The notes under the pieces were generated by a model that ran no database searches, had not been told where the DNA came from, and was given only the letters and a program-made list of their open reading frames with translations. A stretch of 64,000 nt of DNA from Siphonodentalium dalli (taxonomy: Eukaryota > Mollusca > Scaphopoda > Gadilida > Siphonodentaliidae): contig CP136063.1 of assembly GCA_032622095.1 (NCBI GenBank), forward strand, positions 40,148,106 through 40,212,105. Reading direction: 5' to 3'. How positions within the stretch are numbered: the first letter of the stretch is position 1; each line of letters begins with the position of its first letter. The translations under genes were made by a program, and so were the position numbers. This document shows positions 34,149-47,141 of the stretch, piece after piece.

Positions 34149-34735
34149 ACTTGCTTTATGCAACCCGTGTACCGTATTCTATAATTCCTCACATTACAAA
34201 CCATACCGGGTATGTTATCCGCACTACATAGTGATATGTGCATTGTAACTCGTGTACCGTATTAAATAATCAGGCCACGATTTTTTGATTTTGTGGTTTA
34301 CGGATTTTTTCTGCCATAATCAACTATAATTTGATTTACGGATTTTGTTCTGCCATAATCAACATAATTTCTGCCATAATAAACTATTCAATGACGAACA
34401 AAAATGAAAAACTGAAAAATGTGTGTCGTTTTTTTTTGGGTTTGTAAACTCAAATTTTAACTCACCTTTTAAATTAAGTCGAAGATTAAAGTGAGTTACA
34501 CCCATCACTTTTTAAGGTATCCTAAAAAAAAGGTGACCGCTCGATAGTCCCTGAACTATCTTACTTCAGCTACACTGAGAGTAATATATGCAGGACTGAT
34601 GTGACAATGGGGCTTTCTTATTAAATAGATTGCCACACCCCATATTTTATATATCGGTATAAACCAAAGTTTGGTCTCACTTTCTCATGTTATTTTGATT
34701 AGGTGATACCCTTTCATTCGAGTGGCTAAATTAAC
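34149..34735 (-). repeat. Inverted block inside unit 2
   Basis: Reverse complement of 19236-19815, flanked on both sides by sequence colinear with unit 1. Confidence 0.85.
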
Positions 34736-35180
34736 TCATTCCAATCTACGTGCCAATGTACACAGCAACTTTCAAACAGATTGGATTGAAATGTGGGCTG
34801 TAGTCCGTGAAGGATTTAAGTGCAAAATCCTAGATGACCGCCGGTGGTTATGCTTTTTAAATGGACATGACCAAAATCACCCGTTCCCATCTACGTGTCA
34901 ATGTACAGAGCAAATGTCATGGATATTGGATGGCAAATGTGGGCTGTAGCCCGTGCTAAAGGATTTAAGTGAGTTATATAAAAGGAACGAAGTGACTCAG
35001 GAATGAAGTGACCTGTTCCCCTATTAAGCAAAGTATTTTGTTTGCATTAGGCCTAAATTTCTGCAGTATAAAAGAAAAGATATGAGGTGCCCCATTTGCA
35101 GAAAAACTTCTACCAACACATTTTTTAGCTTTAATTTCTCCCCACCATGAAAACACATCCACTGAAAAGGTGTGAAAAAT
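34736..35180. repeat. Segment present only in unit 2
   Basis: It contains an internal ~150-bp direct repeat (CATCTACGTGTCAATGTACA and GTGGGCTGTAG.CCGTG variants near 34744 and 34888). No gene was recognised. Confidence 0.6.
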
Positions 35181-36320
35181 AATTGGCTGTTTTGGGGACA
35201 AAAGTCACAAAACGCATGTCACAAATTCGTTTTATTACAATGAAGGGATACATACACGTTTGTATGTCAGGTTTATCAATAGGACATTTAATTTCTACCC
35301 TTTATTTCTTTAACAAACAAGCTGCTGCTTGTATAAATGTCAACGACGAACGATTTTGGATTTACAAAAATACTTCCTGGTTTGGGAGGGAGGTAACTCA
35401 CTATTAAATAAACGGGTATATAAAAACACGCACCGGAACATTTCCCCGGATTGTTTTCATTCGACAAATTGGAAAGGATGGGAGACGGTCACCGGGGGAA
35501 GGGTTGTACAAATATAATTTTGACAATCAATATGCGATTTATTCATTCAATATTCGACCCAAATATGTGAGTCGGCGGAAAATATAAAACAAAAAAATTT
35601 TGTTACAATTTTTTTTTTACGTCGGGGGATTTTTCGTAAACCACAAAAAAAAAGTGGCCTTATTCGCATGCTCACAAACCCTATAGTGTATGTCACATGT
35701 ACCGTATTCAATAATTCCTCGCATGGTGGAAAATACCCTGCGCATTTGGTGCGATGAAGTTTGCTAACTTAATAACTGTTTCGTATTAAACTACGTATTG
35801 TGACATTATTCTATTCCAGCATCCGCTGCTTGAGACCACTTTTGCAAATGACTTTTTCGCGATTGGAAACGTTTATTTGACGCGTGTTATCCGAGCGTTT
35901 CTTGACATAACTTTCTCGGTCGTGTTTGTGTTGCCTGTCATTTTCGGTTAGTTTTAGTCAGATCATTCCAGTTAAGGTCAGCATTGGCTTCTGAACGGAC
36001 ATACCACAGCAAAACTATATATAGCCTTAGAGCGATGGTGTCATCGAAATTGAAGAATTGAACAATTTCAATAGGCTACATGTACCGTGGAGATGATAAA
36101 CACACACCGGTAATTTAACGCCTCAAACACGATCGGATTCATTAAGCTGCTTCCACAATAACACAAAGCATTTAAGCATTGATTTATAAGTGTCATATTC
36201 TGGAAAGAATACATGATATTACCTGTTACACCACGCGGCCCGTATCAATGTGATTATGTGAGGGGGCATATGTGCAAGAAATAATTTACTCGGTTACAGA
36301 ACCTGACCGCACATGATAGG

Positions 36321-37514
36321 ATGATTCACTCTGGGGATCGCCCGCATCAATGCGATATGTGTAATAAATCGTTTACAAAGTTGAATAACCTGACTGCACA
36401 CAAGAGGATTCACACAGACATATATCAATGTGGTGTGTGTGCTAAATCATTTACTCAGTTGGGTAATCTGAAGATGCATAAGAGGATCCACAATGGCGAT
36501 CGTCCGTATCAATGCGATGTGTGCGAGAAGTCATTTACTCAGTCGGGTAATCTGAAGATGCATAAGATGATCCACACTGGTGATCGTCCGTATCAATGTG
36601 ACATGTGCGAGAAGTCATTTACTCAGTTACATACCATGACTGCACATAAGATGATCCACACTGGTGATCGCCCATATCAATGTGATATGTGCGAGAAGTC
36701 ATTTACTCAGTCGAGTGGCGTTACGAGACACAAGATGGTCCACACGGGGGATCGCCCATACCAATGTGATGTGTGCGATAAAACATTTACTCAGTTGCAT
36801 AACCTGACGGCACACAACATGATACACACGGGAGATCGCCCGTATCATTGTGATGTGTGTGATAAATCATTTACCCTGTTACATAACTTGACTTCACACA
36901 AGATGACCCACACGGGGTATCGCCCGTATCAATGTGATGTGTGCGAGAAATATTTTACTCGGTCGAATGATTTGAAGTTGCATCAGAGGATCCATACAGG
37001 AGATCGTCCATACACATGTGATGTGTGTGATACATCATTTACTCAGTTGAGTAATCTGAAGTTGCATCAGAGGATCCATACAGGAGATCGTCCATATAAA
37101 TGTGACACGTGCAATAAATCATTTACTCAATCGAGTGTCCTGACTAAACACAAAAGAATCCACACGGGGGATCGCCCGTATCAATGTGATGTTTGCGATA
37201 AAGCATTCACTCAGTTGGGTAATCTGAAGAGCCATAAGAGAATCCACACTGGAGATCGCCCGTATCAATGTGATGTATGTGAAAAATCTTTTACTCAGTT
37301 GGTTAGTCTGACTACACATAAGGTGGTGCACACAGGGGATCGCCCGTATCAATGTGATGTCTGCAACAAGTCATATACTAACCCAAGTTATCTGACTACA
37401 CATAAGAGGATCCACACGGGAGATCGCCCATATCAATGTGACATGTGCAAGAAGTCGTTTACTCATGCGTGTGTCTTGAAGAGACATGTGCTTATAAGTT
37501 GTTCATTCAGTTGA
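36321..37514 (+). CDS. C2H2 zinc-finger protein, 14 fingers (397 aa), duplication copy 2
   Basis: Same length and finger order as the copy at 20929-22122, with TGDRPYQ linkers and a C-terminal finger ending RHVLISC. By eye, four substitutions separate the proteins. Leu to Val in the fifth finger and Ala to Val in the tenth fall in the DNA-reading helix region; Ser to Thr in DKSF and Lys to Thr in YKCDVC are scaffold changes. Both frames remain open, which suggests a recent duplication or selection. The same broken finger lies upstream. Whether either copy is expressed cannot be told from sequence. Confidence 0.85.
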   Translation: MIHSGDRPHQCDMCNKSFTKLNNLTAHKRIHTDIYQCGVCAKSFTQLGNLKMHKRIHNGDRPYQCDVCEKSFTQSGNLKMHKMIHTGDRPYQCDMCEKSFTQLHTMTAHKMIHTGDRPYQCDMCEKSFTQSSGVTRHKMVHTGDRPYQCDVCDKTFTQLHNLTAHNMIHTGDRPYHCDVCDKSFTLLHNLTSHKMTHTGYRPYQCDVCEKYFTRSNDLKLHQRIHTGDRPYTCDVCDTSFTQLSNLKLHQRIHTGDRPYKCDTCNKSFTQSSVLTKHKRIHTGDRPYQCDVCDKAFTQLGNLKSHKRIHTGDRPYQCDVCEKSFTQLVSLTTHKVVHTGDRPYQCDVCNKSYTNPSYLTTHKRIHTGDRPYQCDMCKKSFTHACVLKRHVLISCSFS

Positions 37515-37619
37515 GTACCGGAAGTAAAATAAGTTGACCCTGGCTGATCCATACCGAGAACGACATTGTGGATGTGATAAGTGAGAAAACAATATTTAGT
37601 TGATTGGGCTTGCAAGAAT

Positions 37620-37890
37620 TAAAGGTGGAGTATTTCTTTGTAAAAATGTATTTAATAGTTACTGGTGTATAAAATGTTAGATCCGAATCGAAGACTCCTG
37701 TCCTGAAATGCCTCTATCGTATATATATATTCATTTTATTTATAATATTTTCTGGTCTAAATAGGTGTGGTTGTTTAGCTAACGAACAATAGTAGTTAAA
37801 GATGGATTATCTCTTTAAATAACAAATTTGAAACAGTTGCGTGGGTATAAAATAATAAATATGAACTGAAGACCCCTGTCCGGAAAGGCT
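37620..37890. mobile_element. Two partial MITE A fragments (unit 2)
   Basis: Counterpart of 22228-22500. Confidence 0.75.
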
Positions 37891-37989
37891 TGGTATGGTT
37901 TGATTCCATAGCTATAAGCGATAGTGAATATAAATAAAGTTTAGCGGCTCCGTGATCTCGCCTGTATCCAATAGCTAATTGTTCGCCTA

Positions 37990-39052
37990 AGGGCTAAACA
38001 AAAAAACTAGACCAACTTTACACAAATTCCATCCTGGGCAAACTACCTCAACTTCAAGAGCGGGCCCAAAAGTTCAAGATGTTCCAACACACCTCTGTTC
38101 ATCACACGTGCCTTTCTCTGGAGTTTGGCATGATATGGCTATACACGTAGAACAATCCATAAATCGGGACTGTGGTAAATATCGGAATTTGTGTTGCCAG
38201 ACTGCAGCTCTCAACCGGTTATATCTCACGGCCCATCTAAAAGCCTCAGTTGCATTGCAAACTTTTGAAATGAGTGGACTGCATGACGCGAACAGAACTT
38301 CACACATGGAGGCATCCGTGAATCGTATGCGAGCAGATGCGACAGCCGTCTCCCATATTGTGTCGGTAGTAACTGATAACATGATAAATCCGTTCATTAT
38401 AGAACATGGAGCTTCAGAAAACAATGTAACTCGACTTGTAAACATTGCTACATCGCGAGTTGCATCCATTGACACGCAAGCGCAGTTATGTGGTGTTCGC
38501 GAAGCTGGGGGGGGGGGCAACAACTTGCTCAGTTTATAACAAAACGATTGGAGACCGACGAACATGACAGAGCACAATGTGACTTCTTCGACAAAATATC
38601 TGCACCTAAATTGAAAACTTTCGGTGCCTCGAACAAGCCACTAATTGTTAAAAAAAGAGATACCAATAAAACTGTTGAAATAGATAGATAGTTATTCAGC
38701 AAACTAGTTGTGGTTGCCCAAAGCCGAGACGTCGATCTTCCATCTCTACTGAAACATGAAATAGCATATGTTCCACTCCCTCTATTTAATTTAGATGGAA
38801 CCATGATAAAAACAACGAAAGGTGTTCTCGTTGGATACATAGAGGGCGACAGAGCTTTACAAAACTTGTCACCGACTGGGGGGAGAACAATGATTATTAT
38901 TGATTTCATGATGCTTCTGCAGATGATAATGTCTAGTGCCACTGATTGTGCGACATTCGGTGACTTTTCTGAGAAACTGTTACACATCATCATCAGCATG
39001 CAGTGTGACATTCTGGCTATTGTGTGCGACAGCTATACCCAACCTGACTCAA
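37990..39052 (+). pseudogene. Broken CXC-family gene fragment, copy 2
   Basis: Frames 38108-38539, 38488-38691 and 38710-39069 together cover WHDMA...QSINRDCGKYR, the ITKRLETDEHDRAQCDFFDK stretch, LFNLDGTMIK, TMIIIDFMMLLQMI and CDILAIVCDSYTQPDS. It has a stop (TAG) in place of a Gln codon near 38690 that is open in copy 1, and lacks the stop copy 1 has at 23445. G runs are shorter than in copy 1. Homology to copy 1 ends at 39052, just outside the inverted repeat of the next element. Confidence 0.8.
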
Positions 39053-39088
39053 TATATATTTGGCGGTGAACTCGTTTGCTTACGTTTA

Positions 39089-40040
39089 GTCCAGACGCCA
39101 AGTCTGAAAAGGTCTCTATTTTAGGAGTTAGTTCAACCGGTCACCAAGAAAATTTCCACGTGTTGCCTGTTGTGGGGGACTACAGTGCGGTCCATGCAAG
39201 GGTGGATGTAATTTCTAAAAGTGTTGCAATTTTTTTATACTCATGGTTTTTAATTGAATTAAGCTTAAAATTACCATAAACTGAAAAATCAAACTACAGA
39301 TGACAGTTTATGTCATGTTGGCATTATTATCCTCCAAAATCTTAGTAAATGATATATTATTCCACATCGCCACACAAGATTTTGGAAAATAAATACTATT
39401 TTCGAAAAAAATTATGTAAGGGTTTTTTTTTGGCTAATATTTGCTTTCGTTTCAATTTATTTCTGAAACTGATGGCACACCGCTTGTAATATCCATAATG
39501 AATTCATTGTGTTAAAGCGTAATAATTTTTTACTATAAACTGGGAAGTCAAATTGCCAGATAAAATCTTCAGATAGTGCCTTGAATGATTATTTTTTGTA
39601 AAAGATATAACCCTCCCCACTAAAATTAAAAAAATGTCACTTTTTCAGTTTCGTTAATAAGACGCTTGTTCTGTAATATAACAATGGAATTACACCCGTA
39701 CCCGATCGTACCGTGCACACAATGTCACCGGAGGGTCAGATTAGTACCGAGATGTAGCTTTAAGCCAAACCTTTGGATTGCATATAAATATTCAAGACGG
39801 CCTCCAGATCCAATAAGCGAAATCAGACCATACGGATGTGATCAATTTATATTTAGTTGCAGGACTTAAAACTCAAGTTTGAATAACTTCTGTATGTCTA
39901 AAAGTTCATACAACAACTGACAAAAGTTAACTTTCATAGTTTCGTAAAGTAATATAATCCTGAGTTATAGGAATTTTCATGTACAACAAGCACTGAACTG
40001 GCAATATTATTTTGTTTTGTGAAAAAGTTATTTTTCGCCA
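39089..40040 (+). repeat. Left terminal inverted repeat
   Basis: It begins GTCCAGACGCCA and ends GTTATTTTTCGCCA. Recognisable paired blocks include CACCAAGAAAATTTCC, GGGTGGATGTAATTTCT and GCTTTCGTTTCAATTTATTT. Small indels separate the arms. Confidence 0.85.
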
Positions 40041-40135
40041 TCATTCATCATTATCAGCTTAAAATAACCATAAACCGAATACTCGAACTAGCTATGACAA
40101 GTTATGGCTTTATGGCATTACTAATCATCATTATG

Positions 40136-40667
40136 TTAAAGGTGGATTATCTCTTTGTAAACATGTATTATATAGTTACCGGGGTATAAAATATTAGATT
40201 TGAATCGAAGACTCCTGTCCGGAAATGCTCCTATCGATTAATCTTAATTTTATTTCGAATATTTTCTGGTCTAAAAAGGTGTGTTTGTTCATCTAACGAA
40301 CAATAGTGGTTACTGTTAACAGAGACCATAAATTAGATTGTGCAATTTTGTCACAAATAAACGTTAATTATACTCATTATCGCTTATATCTGTGGAACAA
40401 AACAATACAAACAACCAATTTGTGACATTTGACATTCGTTGCGTAGCCGTAGGAACAGACCAGTGCTCTATATCGCAATACGGTCTCATCCGAATGGTCG
40501 GTTCTAAAAATAGTAACATAAATGGGCCCGATTTAATATTCGAAATAAAATCAATATTAATTGATAGAAGCTTTTCCGGACATAGGTCTTCAGATCATAT
40601 CTATTATTTTATACCCACGCAACTATTTAAAAAAAATTCTTTAAAGAGATAATCCATCTTTAAAATA
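40136..40667 (+). mobile_element. MITE A inserted in the large transposon
   Basis: TTAAAGGTGGATTATCTC to GATAATCCATCTTTAA, full length, flanked by TTAA. It lies between the left inverted repeat and the gene. Confidence 0.88.
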
Positions 40668-40833
40668 AAGATTAAATATGTCGTAGCTACAATACAATCT
40701 CGAATAGTTAGAAAAATACGCAATGAAGTGCATTTTTAGGGCTAAAATAAGCTTTCGATTCATTGATGTTTTCTAACTGATACTGCCCGCTTTCTAATTT
40801 TTCGAAAAATTCCTGGTATCAAACCGTAATAAT

Positions 40834-43800
40834 TTGCTGCATTTAACTGGAGATTACAGTGATTCAATTGAAATGGAGACAAGTCCTCTCAAATTAATAC
40901 CCGTTGCCAAAAAGTGTAAAGTTTCGTTGAATTTCAAACGGTGTTTAATATGTCAGAAATTAAAAGATGAGAATCTGCGGAAAGCTTCCGATTCTTGTTT
41001 GGAATCGTTTTCAGTTGCTCTGGATGTTCGTCGATCATCATGTGTGTCTGACTTACCAGCGTGGTTATCGACATTCCATGAAGATCTCAACATAAGTTTG
41101 CATAAGAGTTGTTTCTCCAATCTCCAGTTTCACAAGTTCTTCGAATTTCAGATCAAACAGCCCACATCCACGACTGTTGATCAGACAAATCCAAAAGTTA
41201 CAAGAGAATATTTCGACTTCAAAACTAGATGTATTATATGCACAAATTTGTTTCACTTGGGAGTAAAGACATTAGTTCGGGTCAGTAAATTTACATTTTT
41301 CGAAACTATCGAACGATGTGCAAAGGAAAAGGAGGATGACATGATGCTACGGCGTGTTGGGTGTGACTTTTCGAAGTTGATAGCACTTGAAGCAAGATAT
41401 CACAGGTTGTGTCATAGTAAATATATGCTGGAGACCACCAACTCTAGTAGCACGATTACCCCACACGATGTTGCACTGGAACATTTGATGAGTGATATTC
41501 TCCCGACTTAGAAAAGGGTGTCACATATGATATGGTCATATACTATCAAAGTTCCTGGAAATATTACGACAAACAGGCAACCCAAAGTGTAGCACGGTCT
41601 ACACTAAACAGAAACTGAAGGAACAGATTGAAAAGATTTACTCACCAGAAACCCATATCCCATTTGGTAATACTATTCGTGTGTGTCCTAGTCTCGGAGG
41701 AAAGCAACCCGACCCAGTGCATCTAACTGGAAAATGCGCATCCGTTGGTTCAACGTGTGTTCCAAAGTACACGAATCCATGAGATTGGTAGACAAAAGCT
41801 ATGTTCTCTTACGCACAATACCGACTAAGTTATTCGATGTACATTTTGAGAGAGGTGAATCGGAATATGTTCCTGGCTGGAGTGTATATCACGCTAGTGT
41901 CACTAATCGAATCAACGTGACGAAGACTAACATTGGATGTTGTCCGATGGTTCCTGGTTCAACGACTGATTTTGAAACAGTATATACAACGACGAAACGG
42001 TTCCAGATTTTGTTCAGGACTCTAGGACAGAATTTGTATTATGTAGCATACGACGAAGCAATATACTGCAAGGCTCAGATGACTAAATGTATGAAATCTG
42101 GTGAATTTGATAACGACGATGTGAGGGATGCACAGTGCTATGAATTGGCGTCGAACAAATTCTTATATAAGATGGGTGCATGGTGACGCCACTGTATACC
42201 GGAGTGTATGCGGAAAGTCATATAAGCGTGGAGTTCGTTTGCACAAGCTGATGAACGAAGCATTTGGACAGTTGAGGTGGAAGTCGTTTTTAGACTGGCT
42301 TAGTTGCAACGAAGTACACATTGAACCGCCGCATCTAATTGACCATATTCTCGAAAAGGCCGATAGAGCGAAGTTCAGAGACTTGAAAGAGGAGAGCAGG
42401 CAAAGCTTGCGGACAAGTGTTGACGAATTCCAATCAGCCGCAGAGCTACTATTCGAATAGTTTGACAAGTTTGTAGAGCATGACAGGAAAGTATCAAAAC
42501 AGATATTTTCTAGGGACAACTATGTCTATGATCTCTCACAATTGTTCCTTGATTACATTGCGGCTAAGTGCGATTGCAGTGGGTTGCTTGAAATGGAGAC
42601 ACTAGCAGAAATGATTCCTCTGGATTTCATGTGTAGACATGTAAACTACTCCCGGTGGGGCATAGTCAATGTAGCGGATTCGAGACTAATTTTCGAGAAG
42701 AAACTGCATTTAGCATTCGTCGTTTTTCAGAAAGACACTTCTGTTCATCACACATGCAAGCCTTTCTCTGAAGTTTGGCATGATATTGCTATAGAACAAT
42801 CGATAAATATGGACTATGGTAAATATCGGGATTTGTGTTGCCAGACTACAGCTCTAAACCGGCTCTATCTCACGGCCCATTCAAAATCCCCAGTTGCGTT
42901 GCAAACTTTGGAAATGAGTGGACTGCATGACGCGAACAGAACTCCACAAAATAAACATGGTCAACTTCTAATTCAATAATTGGTCCCTAAAGATACCATT
43001 GTTATTGTCGCATGACCAGCAAGTATTTCTTGCGGGTGGATTTCCAGATTCAAAGAAAGCAATGTTTTTATCAAATGATGGTTGCGGTTGGTCTGACCGC
43101 GAAGAATGTTCGTACACATGGGGCGTGCAGCAAGTGAACTGCAAGTTGAAAGATTCATTGTGTGGAGTGGTGACACAGACGTTCTGGTGATGTGCCCAAT
43201 GTGTTGTGTACTACTGGGTATACGAGAGTTACTCTTCCTAACTGGTGCAAACGACGTCGATATATCCCAGTGCATAATTGTGCGAAGGTTTTGGGCAAGC
43301 ACATGTCACTGATTATTCCAGCAGTTCATGCCTTGAGCGGATGCGATTCGATAAGCGCATTCAGTTCTATTTGGAAATTGAAATGGTTCAGAACATTGAA
43401 AGATCACCCAGAACTTATCCCGACGTTTACGCAGATGGGGGAGGACCCGACTTGCATTCCGAATCATGTGAGGGAAACATGTGTGTCTCTTGTTCCTTTG
43501 GTTTATTCCAACCGTAATTCGACATCACTGGATGACTTGCGCTACGAATTGTTCAGCAAGAAGAACGTGAGAAGCGACAAACTCCCACCGACTATGTAAT
43601 CATTCAAGTTGCACCTAAACGCGTTAAATATCAAACGTATATATGGACTCATGCTCTTGTCCCAATGTTGTTGCTGCCATCACCACGACTCAATGGCTGG
43701 ATACTTAATAATTATAATGGGCACCTTGTTCCGAAAACGATGTCACTCGCTCCAGCTCCGACTGCTGTTCTCGAACTCACAATCTGCAAGTGCAAGTCCG

Positions 43801-43930
43801 ATTGCAGTACAAGACGCTGCCGTTGCAGGAAAGAGGATGTTCAATGCACCGATGCATGTGGCTGCGATCAAGAACTTTGTGACAATAACTGTACGAGTGA
43901 CGGAGAAGTGAGCGATGAGAAAAGTTTATA
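40834..43930 (+). pseudogene. CXC-cluster (HALSGCD-type) transposon gene, decayed
   Basis: The best-preserved frames are 40834-41511 (N-terminal CxxC zinc-binding pairs: CLICQKLKDE, CIICTNLFH), 41734-42186 (VPGWSVYHASV...IGCCPMVPGS), 42128-42460, 42542-42979 (NYSRWGIVNVADSR, FSEVWHDIAIEQSIN), 43106-43190 (MFVHMG), 43192-43599 (RRYIPVHNCAKVLG, IPAVHALSGCDSISAF) and 43665-43931 (CKCKSDCSTRRCRCRK...CGCDQELCDNN, a tesmin/TSO1-like CXC cluster). At 42948 about 0.9 kb is missing relative to the copies at 22.6 and 38.0 kb; that segment holds the putative PIN-like start. Several stops and frameshifts make it non-functional. Role inferred: nuclease or transposase-like protein of the host element; family function is not established. 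Confidence 0.8.
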
Positions 43931-43990
43931 GCATACCCAACTTTCTTTATTTCGTACCAATTACTAATTGCACATGTTATTTTACTTAGT

Positions 43991-44909
43991 GGCGAAAAAT
44001 AACATTTTTCCCAAAAACCAAATGATTATATTGCCAGTATTCTTACAACTCAGGATTATATCACTTTAAACATCTATGGAAGTTAACTTTTTCAGTTGCT
44101 GTGTGAACTTTTAGACGTACAGAAGTTGTTCAAACTTGACCTTTATGTCCTGTAACTAAATATAATATGATCACATCCGTATGGTCTGATTTAACTTATT
44201 GAATGATGGGAGCCGTCTTGAATATTTATATACAATCACTAGTTTTAGCTCAAAGCTACAACTCGGTACTAATTTGACCCTCCCGTGACATTGTAACAAC
44301 GGTAAGATCGGGTACGAGTATATTTCCATTGTTATATTACATAACAAGCGTCTTATTATCAAAAATGACAATTTTCTAATTTTAGGGGGGAGGTTTATAT
44401 TTTTTACAAAAAATAATCATTCAAGGCATTATCCAAAGTTTTTTTCTGGCAATTTGACTTCCCAGTTTGTCGTAGAAAATTATTACGCTTTAACATTCGG
44501 ATTTAACTAGCGAAATTACAAGCTGTGTGCTATCAGTTTCAGAAATAAATTGAAACGAAAGCAAATATTTGCTCAAAAAACACACTTAAATAATTTTTTT
44601 TCGATAAAATAGTATTTATTTTCCAAAATCTTGTGTGGCGATGTGAAATAGTATCTCTATTCCTAACATTTTAAAGGGAAATAATGCCAATATGACATAA
44701 ACTGTCATCTGTAGTTTGAAATATCAGTTTATGGTTATTTTAAGCTTTATACAATCAAAAACCATGAATAAAAATAATTTGCAACACTTTCAGAAATTAC
44801 ATCCACCCTTACATGAACCGCAATGTAGTTCCCCACAACAGGCAATAGTCGGAAATTTTCTTGGTGGCCGGTTGAACAGAATCTAAACAAAAAATCCTGG
44901 CGTCTGGAC
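43991..44909 (-). repeat. Right terminal inverted repeat
   Basis: Inverse of 39089-40040, starting GGCGAAAAATAAC and ending TGGCGTCTGGAC. Confidence 0.85.
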
Positions 44910-45089
44910 TATATATACACATCATCCTTATTGATATGGAGGAATACAGTGTAATTCAAGTTAAATATCTGCTTCTGAAACACACAAACAGACTGTATTC
45001 TGATTGGCCGAGAACTATCTCTAGTTTTCGATTCACTTATTCTCCGGTATAAATTGTTTTATATAAAATGGTCTCATTGATTAAATGAT
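44910..45089. other. Short unannotated gap
   Basis: No feature recognised. Confidence 0.4.
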
Positions 45090-46616
<1,527 letters not shown>

Positions 46617-47141
46617 CGTGTGGAATTGTCCGACATGTATATATCAGCTGTATATGTTATAGTTACATCCTTGTGATCAATGCTGGCTTTCACAGGAGAG
46701 TGAGAGAACCGCAAGATTTTTTTTCGCCCCAGCTATATCTTATGAAGCCGCAGATGAAATCTGATCTAATTTATAACCGATATCCACTAACACAGTGTAA
46801 ATCTAAATGATATAGTTCGTGATACCGAAGGATCAGGAATCAAATGATCGATTTTCAGGTCGAACAAAAGACGATGGAAAGTCCGTATTCTGTTGAATTA
46901 ACATGCGTTGCGTTATATGGTTTATATTAGTAGAACCATTTAAAACACGATAGATGACTACACAGGCTATATTAGGCTGGTCGTTAATTAAACCCGGAAT
47001 GAGAGGTCTACGCGAAAGATATTAGTGAGGAAAGTTTGATTGGTGCCATTTGAAGCAGGAAAGTAAAATTTATAACATATCCAAAACCCGGTTAAATTCG
47101 CTTTTATTTTTACAGCGATTTGAAAAAATGCCAATTTTCCT
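46617..47141. other. Upstream region of minus-strand zinc-finger gene
   Basis: No gene or repeat recognised. It presumably includes 5' flanking sequence of the array. Confidence 0.4.

Larger units (their letters stand above)
31242..39052 (+). repeat. Segmental duplication, unit 2
   Basis: This is the direct-orientation counterpart of 16364-23670. Compared with unit 1, a ~0.59-kb block (34149-34735) is inverted, a ~445-bp segment (34736-35180) is extra, and a ~33-bp insertion lies near 36032. Small differences are scattered. The right boundary lies 36 bp before the terminal inverted repeat of the element at 39089. Confidence 0.93.
39089..44909 (+). mobile_element. DNA transposon with ~0.93-kb terminal inverted repeats
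   Basis: The outermost sequence GTCCAGACGCCA (39089) is inverted as TGGCGTCTGGAC at 44898-44909, with TA flanking both sides. Inverted similarity continues inward for ~950 bp (39089-40040 against 43991-44909). Between the arms lies a decayed gene on the plus strand ending in a CXC zinc cluster, plus an inserted MITE A. Long arms plus an internal multi-copy gene fit an autonomous-derived DNA transposon. A PIN/XPG-like core plus Cys-rich zinc finger recalls descriptions of Academ-type elements (memory, unverified). Confidence 0.75.

Noticed and set aside
39666-39869. 67-codon ORF in the left terminal inverted repeat and its mirror at 44171-44371
   Set aside because: Both arise from the inverted repeat and differ in frame-breaking positions; not supported as a gene, though a short exon cannot be excluded.
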